A stretch of DNA of 11,375 nt from an uncultured Bacilli bacterium (GTDB taxonomy: Bacteria > Bacillota_I > Bacilli_A > RF39 > UBA660). A program made the translations under genes and the position numbers. Of this stretch, positions 1-6,907 are shown one piece after another. The stretch is taken from positions 1 to 11,375 of the forward strand of contig CAKPOS010000021.1 in the NCBI GenBank assembly GCA_934176955.1, written 5' to 3'. The notes under the pieces were generated by a model. It saw only the letters and a list, made by a program, of their open reading frames with translations, was not told the DNA's origin and ran no database searches. Position 1 is the stretch's first letter; every line of letters starts with the position of its first letter.

Positions 1-149
1 TACGGTCTAACCCATAAACTACCATCTTCATAAAGTTTTCGATAAACAACACAAGACTCTCCAGTTTCTGAATAAGTGGCAATATCCACAACCAAATAAT
101 AATCCCCTTTAAAATGTCTATAAATTCGATTTATCTTTAACTCTCTCAT
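1..149 (-). CDS. DUF1653 family protein, N-terminal part (cut by window edge)
   Basis: The first 49 residues of a minus-strand gene are visible. They read MRELKINRIYRHFKGDYY, then a strand with LVVDIA, then TGESCVVYRKLYEDGSLWVRP. The order YRHFKG, Y-hydrophobic-DIA, TGE, VVYR, LYEDG, LWVRP is the signature of the DUF1653 domain, a small fold of unknown function that normally covers most of a short protein. The ATG at 147-149 is supported by GGGAGG seven bases upstream. The rest of the gene lies outside the window. It is the next minus-strand gene after the M32 peptidase, 145 bp away, with a candidate promoter of its own in the gap, so it need not be cotranscribed. Function is unknown; the family call rests on motif recall only. 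Confidence 0.85.
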   Translation of the reverse strand, partial: MRELKINRIYRHFKGDYYLVVDIATYSETGESCVVYRKLYEDGSLWVRP

Positions 150-215
150 TTTTCTACCTCCCTTTTAATATTTTAACTTACCAAATCTTTTGAAATTTTA
201 CTTTTTATTAAATTC

Positions 216-244
216 ATAATAGTTATGTTAGTACTTACATCTAA
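216..244 (-). promoter_or_regulatory. Candidate promoter with palindrome in the spacer, upstream of the DUF1653 gene
   Basis: On the minus strand TTAGAT (239-244) is followed by a 17-bp spacer and TATTAT (216-221), a weak -35 with a fair -10. The 16-bp imperfect palindrome ATGTAAGTACTAACAT (225-240, 14 of 16 bases symmetric) fills most of the spacer, which is where a repressor would sit. The AT-rich background makes chance matches easy, so this is a suggestion. Confidence 0.3.
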
Positions 245-294
245 ATAAATTCCCTAACGTAAAAACATATTTGTATTTTATTCATATCATAAAT

Positions 295-1761
295 TTAACT
301 ATTTCTTCCATATTTACTATTAAAATAATTAATTAAAGGCTCTGAAGAAATATCTTTATTACATATCCTCTTTATTACTTCTAAAGAAGTATATGCCCCT
401 CCAAAAACATAAATATTATCTATTAAATACTTAGTAATCTCCTTTATTTTTCCATTTCTTAATAGATTATCAATACTCCCTAATTGAGATTCAATCCCTT
501 CTAAAAACATTCCATCATAAATTGACCCCATTAAATAAGATGGAAAATATCCAAAGTATCCCTCAGACCAATGCATATCTTGTAATAATCCTTCACCATC
601 ATTTTTAATCTCAATATTTAAATATTCCTTTGTTTTTTTATTCCACAATTCTGGTATATCAGATACATCAATCTTCCCATTAAATATATCTCTTTCAATT
701 TCATATCTTAAAATAATATGCATACAGTAAGTCAATTCATCTGACATAATTCTAATTGGATTACACTTTGGTTTATTAAGTAATGAAACAAACTCATCTA
801 GAGAGTAATTTAAATTTAAAATTTTTTTAATATCATCATAAATAGGAATCCAAAAATTTTTATTTCTTCCTAACATATTTTCGTAAAATCTCGATTGACT
901 TTCATGTAAAGCATACAAATTATCTATAGTAATGTTTTCATATTTAGATAATTTAGGAGAAATGTTTTGTTCAAATATTCCATGACCACCTTCATGGATA
1001 ATTGTTGTAACAAAATCTATTGGATCATTAGTATATCTAAAGGCAATTCGAATATCATTTTTATTCATTTTTTCAGTATATCCATGTGGATAAATACCAA
1101 TCGTACCTTTATTTAAATCAAAACCAATATAGTCTAATAAATAATTTGCACAATCCATTAATTGTTGTTCAGTAAAATCAAAATTTAATTGATCATCATT
1201 TGATTCTTCAAACGGAATCAAATGAATAATCCCATTTTTCAAATCCGAAAATAATTTATCAATTAACTCACTTCCTATACCAATTTCATATTCATTTAAC
1301 ATAGCATCATATAAATTATCAATGTTAGGATATATATATTTATAATATTTTTTCGTCAACTCAATGATTTTTCTTAAATATGGCTCAAATAGCTTATAAT
1401 TATTTTTCTCTTTAGCTCTTCTCCAAACTACATTTGCTGTTGCTTTCATTTTAGAATATTCCTCATAAAAATCTGTTGGAACTTTCTTATTTTTTTCATA
1501 ATGTCTTAATAAGTTTTGAATATACCTTTTTTCTTCTTCAGATAATGTTTGATACTCTAATGACTCCATTGCCGCTTTCAACAAATTACCATATTGTATA
1601 CTAGTTTGCATACTAAATAAATTCTTTTTATGATAAGAAATTAAATCTATTAAATCTTTTTCAGAATCCTTTGGGGCATTAATTTTTAATTCCCATAATA
1701 ATAAATTAATTGTGTATTGAATACTTGCTATTTCATTTTGATATTTTAAAAAATTGTCCAT
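295..1761 (-). CDS. M32 family metallocarboxypeptidase
   Basis: A 488-residue protein, close to the roughly 500 residues usual for M32 carboxypeptidases (thermostable carboxypeptidase 1 family), which remove C-terminal amino acids from peptides in the cytoplasm using a metal ion. The active-site motif is HEGGH at residues 256-260 (HExxH, two metal ligands plus the catalytic Glu). HESQSR at 286-291 carries the third ligand. DELTY-x-MHIILRYEIER (341-357) and HWSEGYFGYFPSYLMG (397-412) are the other two conserved family blocks. No signal peptide is visible. The ATG is preceded by AGGAG at a spacing of about 6. All key residues are present, so the enzyme should be active. It is probably a single gene: a 477-bp gap and a terminator separate it from the VOC gene upstream. 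Confidence 0.95.
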   Translation of the reverse strand: MDNFLKYQNEIASIQYTINLLLWELKINAPKDSEKDLIDLISYHKKNLFSMQTSIQYGNLLKAAMESLEYQTLSEEEKRYIQNLLRHYEKNKKVPTDFYEEYSKMKATANVVWRRAKEKNNYKLFEPYLRKIIELTKKYYKYIYPNIDNLYDAMLNEYEIGIGSELIDKLFSDLKNGIIHLIPFEESNDDQLNFDFTEQQLMDCANYLLDYIGFDLNKGTIGIYPHGYTEKMNKNDIRIAFRYTNDPIDFVTTIIHEGGHGIFEQNISPKLSKYENITIDNLYALHESQSRFYENMLGRNKNFWIPIYDDIKKILNLNYSLDEFVSLLNKPKCNPIRIMSDELTYCMHIILRYEIERDIFNGKIDVSDIPELWNKKTKEYLNIEIKNDGEGLLQDMHWSEGYFGYFPSYLMGSIYDGMFLEGIESQLGSIDNLLRNGKIKEITKYLIDNIYVFGGAYTSLEVIKRICNKDISSEPLINYFNSKYGRNS

Positions 1762-2156
1762 AAAACACTCCTTTTATTTTTTTTATATTCTTTATTTTTC
1801 TCTTTCAAAATTCAACTACTATCACTTTCAAACATATAACAATAAATAACTGATTTTTTATTCAATAATTTTTGTAAAATAATTCTTATATTTTCATAAT
1901 TATTACAAAACTATTTCTAACATACAATATCCTACCACCATTGATTCTAATTATATCACATTTTTACCACTCTCACTATAACAATAATTCAAAATATTTA
2001 AAACAAAATATCAGATATCAAATTGCTTAAAATTTTTAATCTTTTTATAAATTCATTTTTTACTTCTTCGAAGCAACATGCTCTATACCTCCAAAAACAA
2101 AATTAATACTAAAACTAAACAAAACTTACTAAATTAGATAAAGATTTTCTCTATAC
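1762..2156. other. Intergenic stretch with no convincing gene
   Basis: About 395 bp of very AT-rich DNA between the M32 start and the terminator. The only coding hint is on the minus strand near 2000-2100, where short open stretches in two frames read like the tail of a lost protein (EEVKNEFIKRLKILSNLISD in one frame). There is no start codon and no recognisable family. Otherwise it holds the M32 leader and ribosome binding site. Confidence 0.5.
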
Positions 2157-2200
2157 AAAAATACATCACTTTCTAATTTTTAGAAAAGTGATGTATTTTT
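2157..2200 (-). terminator. Strong intrinsic terminator of the regulator-VOC operon
   Basis: A perfect 16-bp inverted repeat, with arms at 2157-2172 and 2185-2200 containing ATACATCACTTT and its complement. The stem extends by four more pairs past one bulged base. It lies 38 bp beyond the VOC stop and is flanked by A/T runs on both sides, so it could work in both directions, but only the minus strand has a gene ending here. Confidence 0.85.
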
Positions 2201-2238
2201 CTTTTTTGAACTTTAATTAATTTTAAATTTAGGCATAA

Positions 2239-2595
2239 TCATTTTTTCTTTTTTATCAACTGTATAGATACACCATTATCATCTTGAACAAAAAAACTTT
2301 TTCGATTTAAATCTCCATAAAATACATTTAAATCAGTAATCTTATATCCAATGCCTTTTGCAAACTCAAAAGCTTCTTCATCCTTTACAAAATTATATGC
2401 AATATGAAAAATATTCAAATCATTTTCTCGTAATGGTTGAAAAAGTTCTAAGCCAGCTTCTTTCAATGTTAATGTAGCCCATCTATAATCCTTGTCACAA
2501 AACTTGGATTGTAACTTATAACCTAAATTTTCATAAAAATGTATTGATTTCTCCAAATTCCTCACTGTAATTGCAACATGATCAAAACTTATCAA
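2239..2595 (-). CDS. Small VOC-superfamily (glyoxalase/bleomycin-resistance fold) protein
   Basis: The product is 118 residues starting at a TTG (2593-2595), chosen because AGGAGG stands seven bases upstream; a longer reading from 2643 would have no such site and would add a spurious hydrophobic leader. The sequence opens ISFDHVAITVRNLEKSIHFYENLGYKL, the classic first beta-alpha-beta unit of a VOC module, and a second unit ends DDNGVSIQLI. Candidate metal positions are the His of FDHVAI, the Glu of LELFQ, the His of FHIAY and the Gln of IQLI. The family includes glyoxalases, dioxygenases and drug-binding resistance proteins, and substrate cannot be told here. It lies 53 bp downstream of the WYL regulator on the same strand and ends in a strong terminator, so the two probably form an operon. 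TGA is its stop codon. Confidence 0.85.
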   Translation of the reverse strand: MISFDHVAITVRNLEKSIHFYENLGYKLQSKFCDKDYRWATLTLKEAGLELFQPLRENDLNIFHIAYNFVKDEEAFEFAKGIGYKITDLNVFYGDLNRKSFFVQDDNGVSIQLIKKKK

Positions 2596-2648
2596 ATTAA
2601 CACCTCCTATCACTATCATTATAAATAATAAAATAGGAAACAATTATG

Positions 2649-3227
2649 CTAATTTATAATTTTTTCAATTCTATTCAGATTTAAATGTCTTATATCATTT
2701 ATATCTTCAGAATACTGCACAACAATCATTACAAAATTATCATATTTATAAATCTTTTTGGGATATACTAATCTTTGTTTTTTCACTCCTTTGCTTTGAT
2801 ATTCAATTTTAATTTTTTCTCGTTTTTGTATTGATTCACGAATAATCTTTAAAAGACTTTTCTGATTTTCATCAAAAAAATCTTCTTTATAATTTATTAA
2901 ATTACAATAACATACAATTTTTTCTCTCAAGTCAAGTAATTTTTCTAATTTTTTATTATCATCACAGTAAGAAATTGCATTATCAATTGTTTCAATGTCA
3001 CTTTCATTAAACAAAATTAAAGGAAGATTTAATTTAGAACGCAATTGATATCCCCCATCTTTGCCATAGAAAGAATCAATATAAATCCCATCTTTTTCTA
3101 GTTCATCTTTATATAAACGTACCATCCTTGGACTTATTTCTAATTTATCAGCCAGTTCTTTACAAGAATACCTTTTACCAGATGATAAAATATCAAGCAT
3201 TTTTATATTTTTTGAAACCTTTGACAC
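2649..3227 (-). CDS. HTH-WYL transcriptional regulator (short form)
   Basis: A 192-residue DNA-binding protein. Residues about 5-62 are a winged helix-turn-helix of the HTH_11/DeoR-like type: YSCKELADKLEISPRMVRLY followed by the wing KDGGYQL. Residues 76-125 are a helical linker. Residues about 128-192 resemble a WYL ligand-sensing domain, with KIKIEYQSKG, QRLVYPKKIY and the closing RHLNLNRIEKI that matches the usual R-x-F-x-L-x-R-I ending. The protein stops straight after this, so the C-terminal extension of typical 300-residue WYL regulators is missing. The start is GTG at 3225-3227 with GGGGGA five bases upstream. It probably regulates itself and the VOC gene downstream; a perfect 10-bp palindrome sits 18 bp before its start. 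The signal it senses is unknown. Confidence 0.85.
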   Translation of the reverse strand: MSKVSKNIKMLDILSSGKRYSCKELADKLEISPRMVRLYKDELEKDGIYIDSFYGKDGGYQLRSKLNLPLILFNESDIETIDNAISYCDDNKKLEKLLDLREKIVCYCNLINYKEDFFDENQKSLLKIIRESIQKREKIKIEYQSKGVKKQRLVYPKKIYKYDNFVMIVVQYSEDINDIRHLNLNRIEKIIN

Positions 3228-3245
3228 ATTAATCCCCCATAACTT

Positions 3246-3255
3246 GTATTAATAC
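3246..3255. promoter_or_regulatory. Palindrome upstream of the WYL regulator, possible operator
   Basis: GTATTAATAC is a perfect 10-bp palindrome located 18 bp before the GTG start of the regulator gene. Its position between promoter and start fits autorepression. It is short and AT-rich, so chance is possible. Confidence 0.25.
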
Positions 3256-3425
3256 TTAGTGCTAATTTTAATAAAGTTATTCTCTTTTATTTACACATTA
3301 AAATTTTATTAAGTAGAATTACTTTCACTCTATTTACCATACTTTCTCCATAATTCTTATATTTTTCCAAAAACACAAAGTATTATTATTTATGTATTTG
3401 AACAGTCACACCCATCAAAAAAAGA

Positions 3426-3986
3426 TTAATATCTTAATATATCTTTTGCAGAATTATATTGTTTTTTAACCAATATTTTTCCTTTTTCAGACATTTTATT
3501 ATAACTTCTATCAAGCTTATCCATAACAAATTTACTACCCTCATCAATTGATAAGTTCTTTTCACGATAAACCATACTTAATAATGAAGGAATATTATAA
3601 AAATGTGCCATCGCATCTGAATCAGCTATGCATATTTCTTCGGGTGTGATTTTTTTTACCAATCTACTTCCACGATGATTTAAAATACATTTTTTAATTA
3701 ATTCGATTTTATTTTCTGGGTATTTTTCTTTTAATAAAAGTTCTTCAGCTATTTGTGCACCTACTATGTGATGTTCTTCAGTATAACTAATGTCTGTAAC
3801 ACTCGCTACATCATGAAGAAGTGCTGCCAAAGACACAATTTCTATATTAGCTCCATACTCACTTGCATACTTTCTAGCAAGTTCATATACTGTTTTTATA
3901 TGATGATCCCAAGCTCCTATTCCATATGCATTTGTTGGAAGTTCACATCTATTTTTTACTTCATTGTATATTATTTCTTCAATCAT
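3426..3986 (-). CDS. HD-domain metal-dependent phosphohydrolase
   Basis: 186 residues from the ATG at 3984-3986. AAAGG lies upstream at a spacing of about 12, and an adjacent TTG three bases earlier is equally possible. The order of motifs is that of an HD domain: His in WDHHIKTV (residues 27-34), the HD pair in ALLHDVA (55-61), HH in EEHHIVGAQIAEELL (71-84), His in ILNHRGS (101-107) and Asp in ADSDAMAHF (121-129). Members hydrolyse phosphate esters such as nucleotides or cyclic nucleotides, and single-domain proteins like this one are of unknown substrate. A TATAAT sequence stands just upstream on the minus strand near 4010-4016. The gene stands alone: 198 bp of apparently empty DNA follow before the regulator gene. 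All motif residues are present. Confidence 0.9.
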   Translation of the reverse strand: MIEEIIYNEVKNRCELPTNAYGIGAWDHHIKTVYELARKYASEYGANIEIVSLAALLHDVASVTDISYTEEHHIVGAQIAEELLLKEKYPENKIELIKKCILNHRGSRLVKKITPEEICIADSDAMAHFYNIPSLLSMVYREKNLSIDEGSKFVMDKLDRSYNKMSEKGKILVKKQYNSAKDILRY

Positions 3987-4028
3987 CAAATAAATCATCC
4001 TTTTCAATAATTATATTAATCCTCGATT

Positions 4029-4201
4029 CTATTTTATCATTTCTGTGGTTTTTAATACTTCTAAAAATATATCTGCTTCTTCTAATCTCCTTTCAGTGAT
4101 ATCATCTTTTTGCTTATTTTTTTGATTATAACCACAAATTGCAAACATTTTGCTATTTTTAGTACTTTTTTGAACTTTTCAGAATCCCACAAATCCTTAT
4201 T
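4029..4201 (-). pseudogene. Unrecognised frameshifted gene remnant
   Basis: Two adjacent minus-strand reading frames look like parts of one protein tail. One reads KDLWDSEKFKKVLKIAK and stops making sense near 4148. The next, one base shifted, reads MFAICGYNQKNKQKDD, then TERRLEEADIFLEVLKTTEMIK to a TAG at 4029-4031. Adding one base in the short A-run at about 4148 joins them into a single open stretch of about 57 codons. There is no upstream start codon; a TAA precedes the fragment. Composition is normal for a protein (charged, helical), but I do not recognise the family. It could also be a chance pair of short frames. Confidence 0.35.
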
Positions 4202-4208
4202 TTATGGG

Positions 4209-4310
4209 CTATTTACCACAACAGTTCTTGTATTTCTTTCCACTGACACAAGTAGTGGATGTTCCAATATTATCAGTATTATTTATACTTATAGTATTAT
4301 TCGTATTTCC
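4209..4310 (-). pseudogene. SEC-C zinc-motif tail without a start codon
   Basis: A 33-codon open stretch ends in TTCVSGKKYKNCCGK and a TAG. C-x-SGKKYK-x-CCGK is the SEC-C motif, a small zinc-binding C-terminal tail found on SecA and on many otherwise unrelated bacterial proteins. It is preceded by an Asn/Thr/Ile-rich linker (GNTNNTISINNTDNIGTS). An in-frame TAA lies at 4311-4313 with a similar low-complexity stretch beyond it (TGNIINTNNIDVT and another stop), so this is the decayed end of a larger gene. A second copy of the same design lies at 11266-11364. The zinc ligands are intact; what the body of the protein was cannot be told. Confidence 0.65.
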
Positions 4311-4383
4311 TTATTTGTCAGACTAGGTAACATCTATATTATTTGTATTTATGATATTACCTGTACTATAAGTATTTCTCCAA

Positions 4384-4411
4384 TGTGGACATATTGTGGA
4401 CATTGTCCACA
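4384..4411. repeat. Cluster of three TGTGGACA repeats, two forming a palindrome
   Basis: TGTGGACA occurs at 4384-4391 and 4395-4402, and its complement TGTCCACA at 4404-4411. The last two form a 17-bp perfect palindrome around a single T. It is GC-richer than the surroundings. The same octamer recurs at 11141-11148 in a terminator stem. It could be an operator or a small mobile-repeat relic. Confidence 0.5.
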
Positions 4412-4453
4412 TCCGTTCACTTGCTACGATTATATAAAATATATTATTTAATG

Positions 4454-4705
4454 TCAACCCTGGCCTTCCATAATTTTATCTACAGACAATTCTTTTATCA
4501 AATTAATGTCATAATCGTTTAAACACTCATTATGTTCAACAAAAAAAGATTCTTGTTTATTATCTCTTATATTATAAGTGAATACTGATATAAAAACTTC
4601 ATCATAATTTTGATTAAATTTTTCATTACTTTCTTCAAATTGTTTAAATTCCATACCATCCCATGAAAGTGCCTTTCTGTTTGTTTTTCTATCAGTAAAA
4701 TACAT
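4454..4705 (-). CDS. Hypothetical protein of 83 residues, possibly a detached C-terminal part
   Basis: An open frame runs from 4759 to a TGA at 4454. Its first 18 codons (from a TTG at 4759) overlap the membrane-segment coding sequence of another gene remnant in a different frame and have no ribosome binding site. The trustworthy part begins at about the ATG at 4703-4705, with GGTGG seven bases upstream. From there it reads MYFTDRKTNRKALSWDGMEF, then an acidic soluble sequence with the strand EVFISVFTYNI, ending VDKIMEGQG. No family is recognised, and no signal peptide or membrane segment is seen. The neighbours on both sides are remnants, so this may be the surviving end of a longer protein fused by deletion to unrelated upstream DNA, not a real independent gene. 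Confidence 0.4.
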   Translation of the reverse strand: MYFTDRKTNRKALSWDGMEFKQFEESNEKFNQNYDEVFISVFTYNIRDNKQESFFVEHNECLNDYDINLIKELSVDKIMEGQG

Positions 4706-4710
4706 TTGAA

Positions 4711-4848
4711 GACCACCACAATATAAGTTAATATCATTATACAAATTTTTCTTATCCAACTTTTTTTCTATTTTTTATCTAATTCAACTCTTTTATTTCT
4801 TTCTTCAATATTTTTTATTTTCTTTTCTAAATTTTCCAAATTTATCAC
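4711..4848 (-). pseudogene. Front half of a small coiled-coil/membrane protein, interrupted by a stop
   Basis: Starting from GTG at 4846-4848 or TTG at 4837-4839 (AGGTG upstream suits the TTG), the frame reads NLENLEKKIKNIEERNKRV ELDKK, then a TAG at 4768-4770, then KKSWIRKICIMILTYIVVV. This is the pattern of a widespread family of small uncharacterised proteins of about 80-90 residues with a short coiled coil, an ERNxRVExDKAWExSWxRK junction and two membrane segments. Here the junction tryptophan region is spoilt by the stop. Homology ends after the first membrane segment (about 4711), where the sequence changes into the unrelated orphan ORF. The second membrane segment is absent. Family identification is from memory of the junction motif. 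Confidence 0.55.
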
Positions 4849-4898
4849 CTAACTAAATATATCAAATTTTTACTCATATATTTGTTTTATTTTATTTT

Positions 4899-5030
4899 CT
4901 AATCTAATAATTCGGCTAATTTCTTATGACTTTCTTTAGTTAAATGTACACCATCTATACCAGTTTTTAAACCTTTATTTTCCAAAAAATAACAATCATA
5001 TTTTTCAGCTATGCTCTTATAAATATTATT
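4899..5030 (-). pseudogene. C-terminal remnant of an SGNH/GDSL hydrolase
   Basis: 44 codons without a start codon: NNIYKSIAEKYDCYFLE, then a short turn, then TGIDGVHLTKESHKKLAELLD and a TAG at 4899-4901. The DGVHLT block followed by a helix with HxxLAE is the catalytic Asp-His block (block V) near the C-terminus of SGNH/GDSL esterases and acetylhydrolases, and the preceding helix plus strand also fit. The nucleophile Ser block and the oxyanion Gly and Asn blocks would lie about 120-150 residues upstream, but that DNA is occupied by the end of the phosphotransferase gene, which overlaps the fragment by a few bases. The rest of the gene was therefore lost in a deletion or rearrangement whose junction is at about 5026-5032. 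Confidence 0.75.
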
Positions 5031-6120
5031 TAAGATTAAATATTCTCGAAAGTTCTTCTAAATGCCTTTCCCCTTTTTCAATCATACTTTTTAAAAATGG
5101 GGTTTGTTCATAAGTATATCTTTTAATTCTTAAAGCCATTTTTGATATTGTATATCTTAATCTCATTAATTGAAACAACTCATCAAAATTATCATATATT
5201 GGAGTTTCACTAAAATATCCCTTTAAGAATGGTGTAATTCGTTCTGGATCAAAGAATGTAGACCAACAAGCTATTTCTTGAATAGGATTCCCTGCAACAC
5301 ATTCATCCCAATCTATAACACCAGTTATAGTATTACCATCAGTAAGTAAATTCCAATCAGCAAAATCATTATGAATTAGAACTGACATATCTAAATTAAG
5401 TAATTCATTATCATCAAATAATGTTTTCATTTTATCTGCTACTTCTCTTGTTAAAATATTATACTTAACTAATCTTTCAAAATTTTCCTCTAATCCTGCA
5501 TTTATAGAATCTTTTAGTAATTTATGTTTTCCTACAAGCTTACCATTTTTAGCTTGTTCATTGTCAAAAGGACCAAATCCAATAACTTTTATTTTGTGTA
5601 ACAATGCCATAGTTTTTCCCATTTCAATAACAAGTTGTTCTTCTTTTTCAGGAGTTTTCTTTAAATAAAATTGAACAGTATCTCCATTTAACTTTTCTAT
5701 AACTTGATAAGAAATATCATCTTCACTACCTAATTCATGAATACAATAGGTTTTATAAGCAGGGAGCCCATTTTCTAAAGCTATATTTGAAGCTAAACTT
5801 TCAGCATAAAAATACCCATTCCTAACACCTTTTGGGTGACACCTTATTATTACTTCTTTTCCACTTTCCAAGATACCAACTCTTATTGAATTGACATTTC
5901 CTAAACTTGTTTGAGCATTTTCATCGAATTGTTTGATATAAGATAATTTATCATCTTTTAGTTCTAAATTGATTTTATCTAACAATTCTTCATTAGTTAT
6001 AGCTGAATGCCTATCTTTCCATATCATTGCTGCTTCTTCTTCACTTATTTTTCTATCAGTTTGCCAATAAAAGCAATCCGATCTATCGCTAATTCTTTGA
6101 TTTATTTCATTTAAATTCAT
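5026..6120 (-). CDS. APH-fold phosphotransferase (aminoglycoside/choline kinase-like)
   Basis: 364 residues from the ATG at 6118-6120; AAAGGAG lies about 11 bases upstream, and a longer start at 6150 has no binding site. The kinase C-lobe is clear: VLIHNDFADWNLL (residues 247-259) is the catalytic HxDxxxxN loop (Asp252, Asn257), and GVIDWDE (267-273) holds the metal-binding Asp270. The N-lobe has IIRCHPKG and YFYAESLASNIALENGLPAY, matching the region of the family that includes the alphaC Glu. Such enzymes phosphorylate small molecules with ATP or GTP: aminoglycosides, macrolides, choline, homoserine or sugars. The sequence does not tell the substrate, so antibiotic resistance should not be assumed. 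It has its own -10 element and lies between a relaxase remnant and an SGNH remnant, consistent with being cargo of a mobile element. It appears intact. Confidence 0.85.
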   Translation of the reverse strand: MNLNEINQRISDRSDCFYWQTDRKISEEEAAMIWKDRHSAITNEELLDKINLELKDDKLSYIKQFDENAQTSLGNVNSIRVGILESGKEVIIRCHPKGVRNGYFYAESLASNIALENGLPAYKTYCIHELGSEDDISYQVIEKLNGDTVQFYLKKTPEKEEQLVIEMGKTMALLHKIKVIGFGPFDNEQAKNGKLVGKHKLLKDSINAGLEENFERLVKYNILTREVADKMKTLFDDNELLNLDMSVLIHNDFADWNLLTDGNTITGVIDWDECVAGNPIQEIACWSTFFDPERITPFLKGYFSETPIYDNFDELFQLMRLRYTISKMALRIKRYTYEQTPFLKSMIEKGERHLEELSRIFNLK

Positions 6121-6163
6121 AGTTTTTAAATCTCCTTTCTTTTTGAACATCTCTGTTGATTCA

Positions 6164-6169
6164 ATTATA
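6164..6169 (-). promoter_or_regulatory. -10 element of the phosphotransferase gene
   Basis: A consensus TATAAT on the minus strand stands 44 bp before the ATG, between the relaxase remnant and the kinase gene. No good -35 is seen at 16-18 bp; TTGTAG lies 20 bp upstream. Confidence 0.45.
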
Positions 6170-6201
6170 CTATAAATTTCATTTCTTTACTACAAACTCA
6201 G

Positions 6202-6831
6202 CTAATAATCATCTTTTTCTTTATCATCGTAAGTATTTTTACTTGTTTTCAAATAACTAGGTATATCTGCATAATCAAACAATTCATTTTCTTTAATGGT
6301 TCCTTTAAAAATATCATAAACATCATCAGAATTAAAATCTTGATTATCATAATACGCTTTTATTTCGTTTGTAGTAGTTTCTTTTGTAGATTCATTACCA
6401 ATTTGTAGTAGTTTTCTAAAAAAACTCTTTATAACCTTTAAAATAGTATCTAGATACGATTTTAATTTGTCGTTTTTTTGTAAAAAATTACTATTCCTAG
6501 TTTTTAATGATTTGATTTCATGTCTGTATTTTTAATTATCTTTTTCTAATGAATTATAACTTGTAACATAACTATCTACTTCATTAAATATCTCATTTAT
6601 TTTTTGGTTGTTATTCCATAATCTTTTTAGACTCTTTAATAACTTTATTCATAATATCAAAAGTATCCTTTTCTACAACTATATGTTTCTTACCAAAAGG
6701 AATAGTTCTAGTAGTTTTCATCTGACTCTCAAACTCATTCATAACTTTATCAAGTCTATCATTTCTAGTATTTAGATTTTGCTCTAGTTTTCTGTTAATT
6801 TTTTATAATCTTTAATTTTTATAAGAACTTT
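6202..6831 (-). pseudogene. C-terminal remnant of a plasmid mobilisation (relaxase/recombination) protein
   Basis: Joined across three lesions, the minus strand encodes about 210 residues. They begin KVLIKIKDYKKLTEKLEQNL, continue with RTIPFGKKHIVVEKDTFDIM and a long coiled-coil-like segment (NNQKINEIFNEVDSY, KYRHEIKSLKTRNSNFLQKN), and end with a basic IKSFFRKLLQIG helix and the acidic tail IKENELFDYADIPSYLK. A long helical coiled coil with this kind of end is typical of MobV/Pre-type and other Firmicute plasmid mobilisation relaxases. The catalytic N-terminal domain is absent, so this rests on overall character. Lesions: a one-base loss at the A-run 6788-6791, a frameshift at about 6611-6616, and a TAA at 6532-6534. 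Coding continues right up to the IS left end, and no matching upstream half lies beyond the right end. Confidence 0.55.
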
Positions 6832-6854
6832 CCAAAAATAAAAGTCACAATTTT
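6832..6854 (+). repeat. Left terminal inverted repeat of the IS
   Basis: It begins CCAAAAATAAAAGTCACA, which matches the complement of the right end (CCAAAAATAAAAGTTACA) with 20 of 23 positions identical. Confidence 0.85.
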
Positions 6855-6878
6855 TGAATATTCCTTATTAGGATATAA

Positions 6879-6907
6879 TTGACAAAATAAAAACAACTTC
6901 GTAAACT
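6879..6907 (+). promoter_or_regulatory. Promoter of the transposase gene
   Basis: A perfect TTGACA (6879-6884) is followed by a 17-bp spacer and TAAACT (6902-6907, 4 of 6 to consensus). It lies just inside the left end of the IS, 38 bp before the presumed start. Transcription would begin at about 6914, downstream of the first arm of the leader hairpin. Confidence 0.5.

Noticed and set aside
3255..3265. A CIRCE-like heat-shock operator half (TTAGCACT) upstream of the WYL regulator
   Set aside because: Only one half-site is present. The inverted GAGTGCTAA half at the required 9-bp spacing is missing.
3753..4010. Plus-strand open frame opposite the HD-domain gene
   Set aside because: It is a complement-strand shadow: cysteine-, isoleucine- and serine-rich, with no binding site, and the opposite strand carries a complete HD motif set.
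4110..4451. Plus-strand open frame of 113 codons
   Set aside because: Its composition (Ile, Ser, Tyr, Cys) is that of AT-rich antisense DNA, and it runs opposite the SEC-C tail. No ribosome binding site or family is seen.
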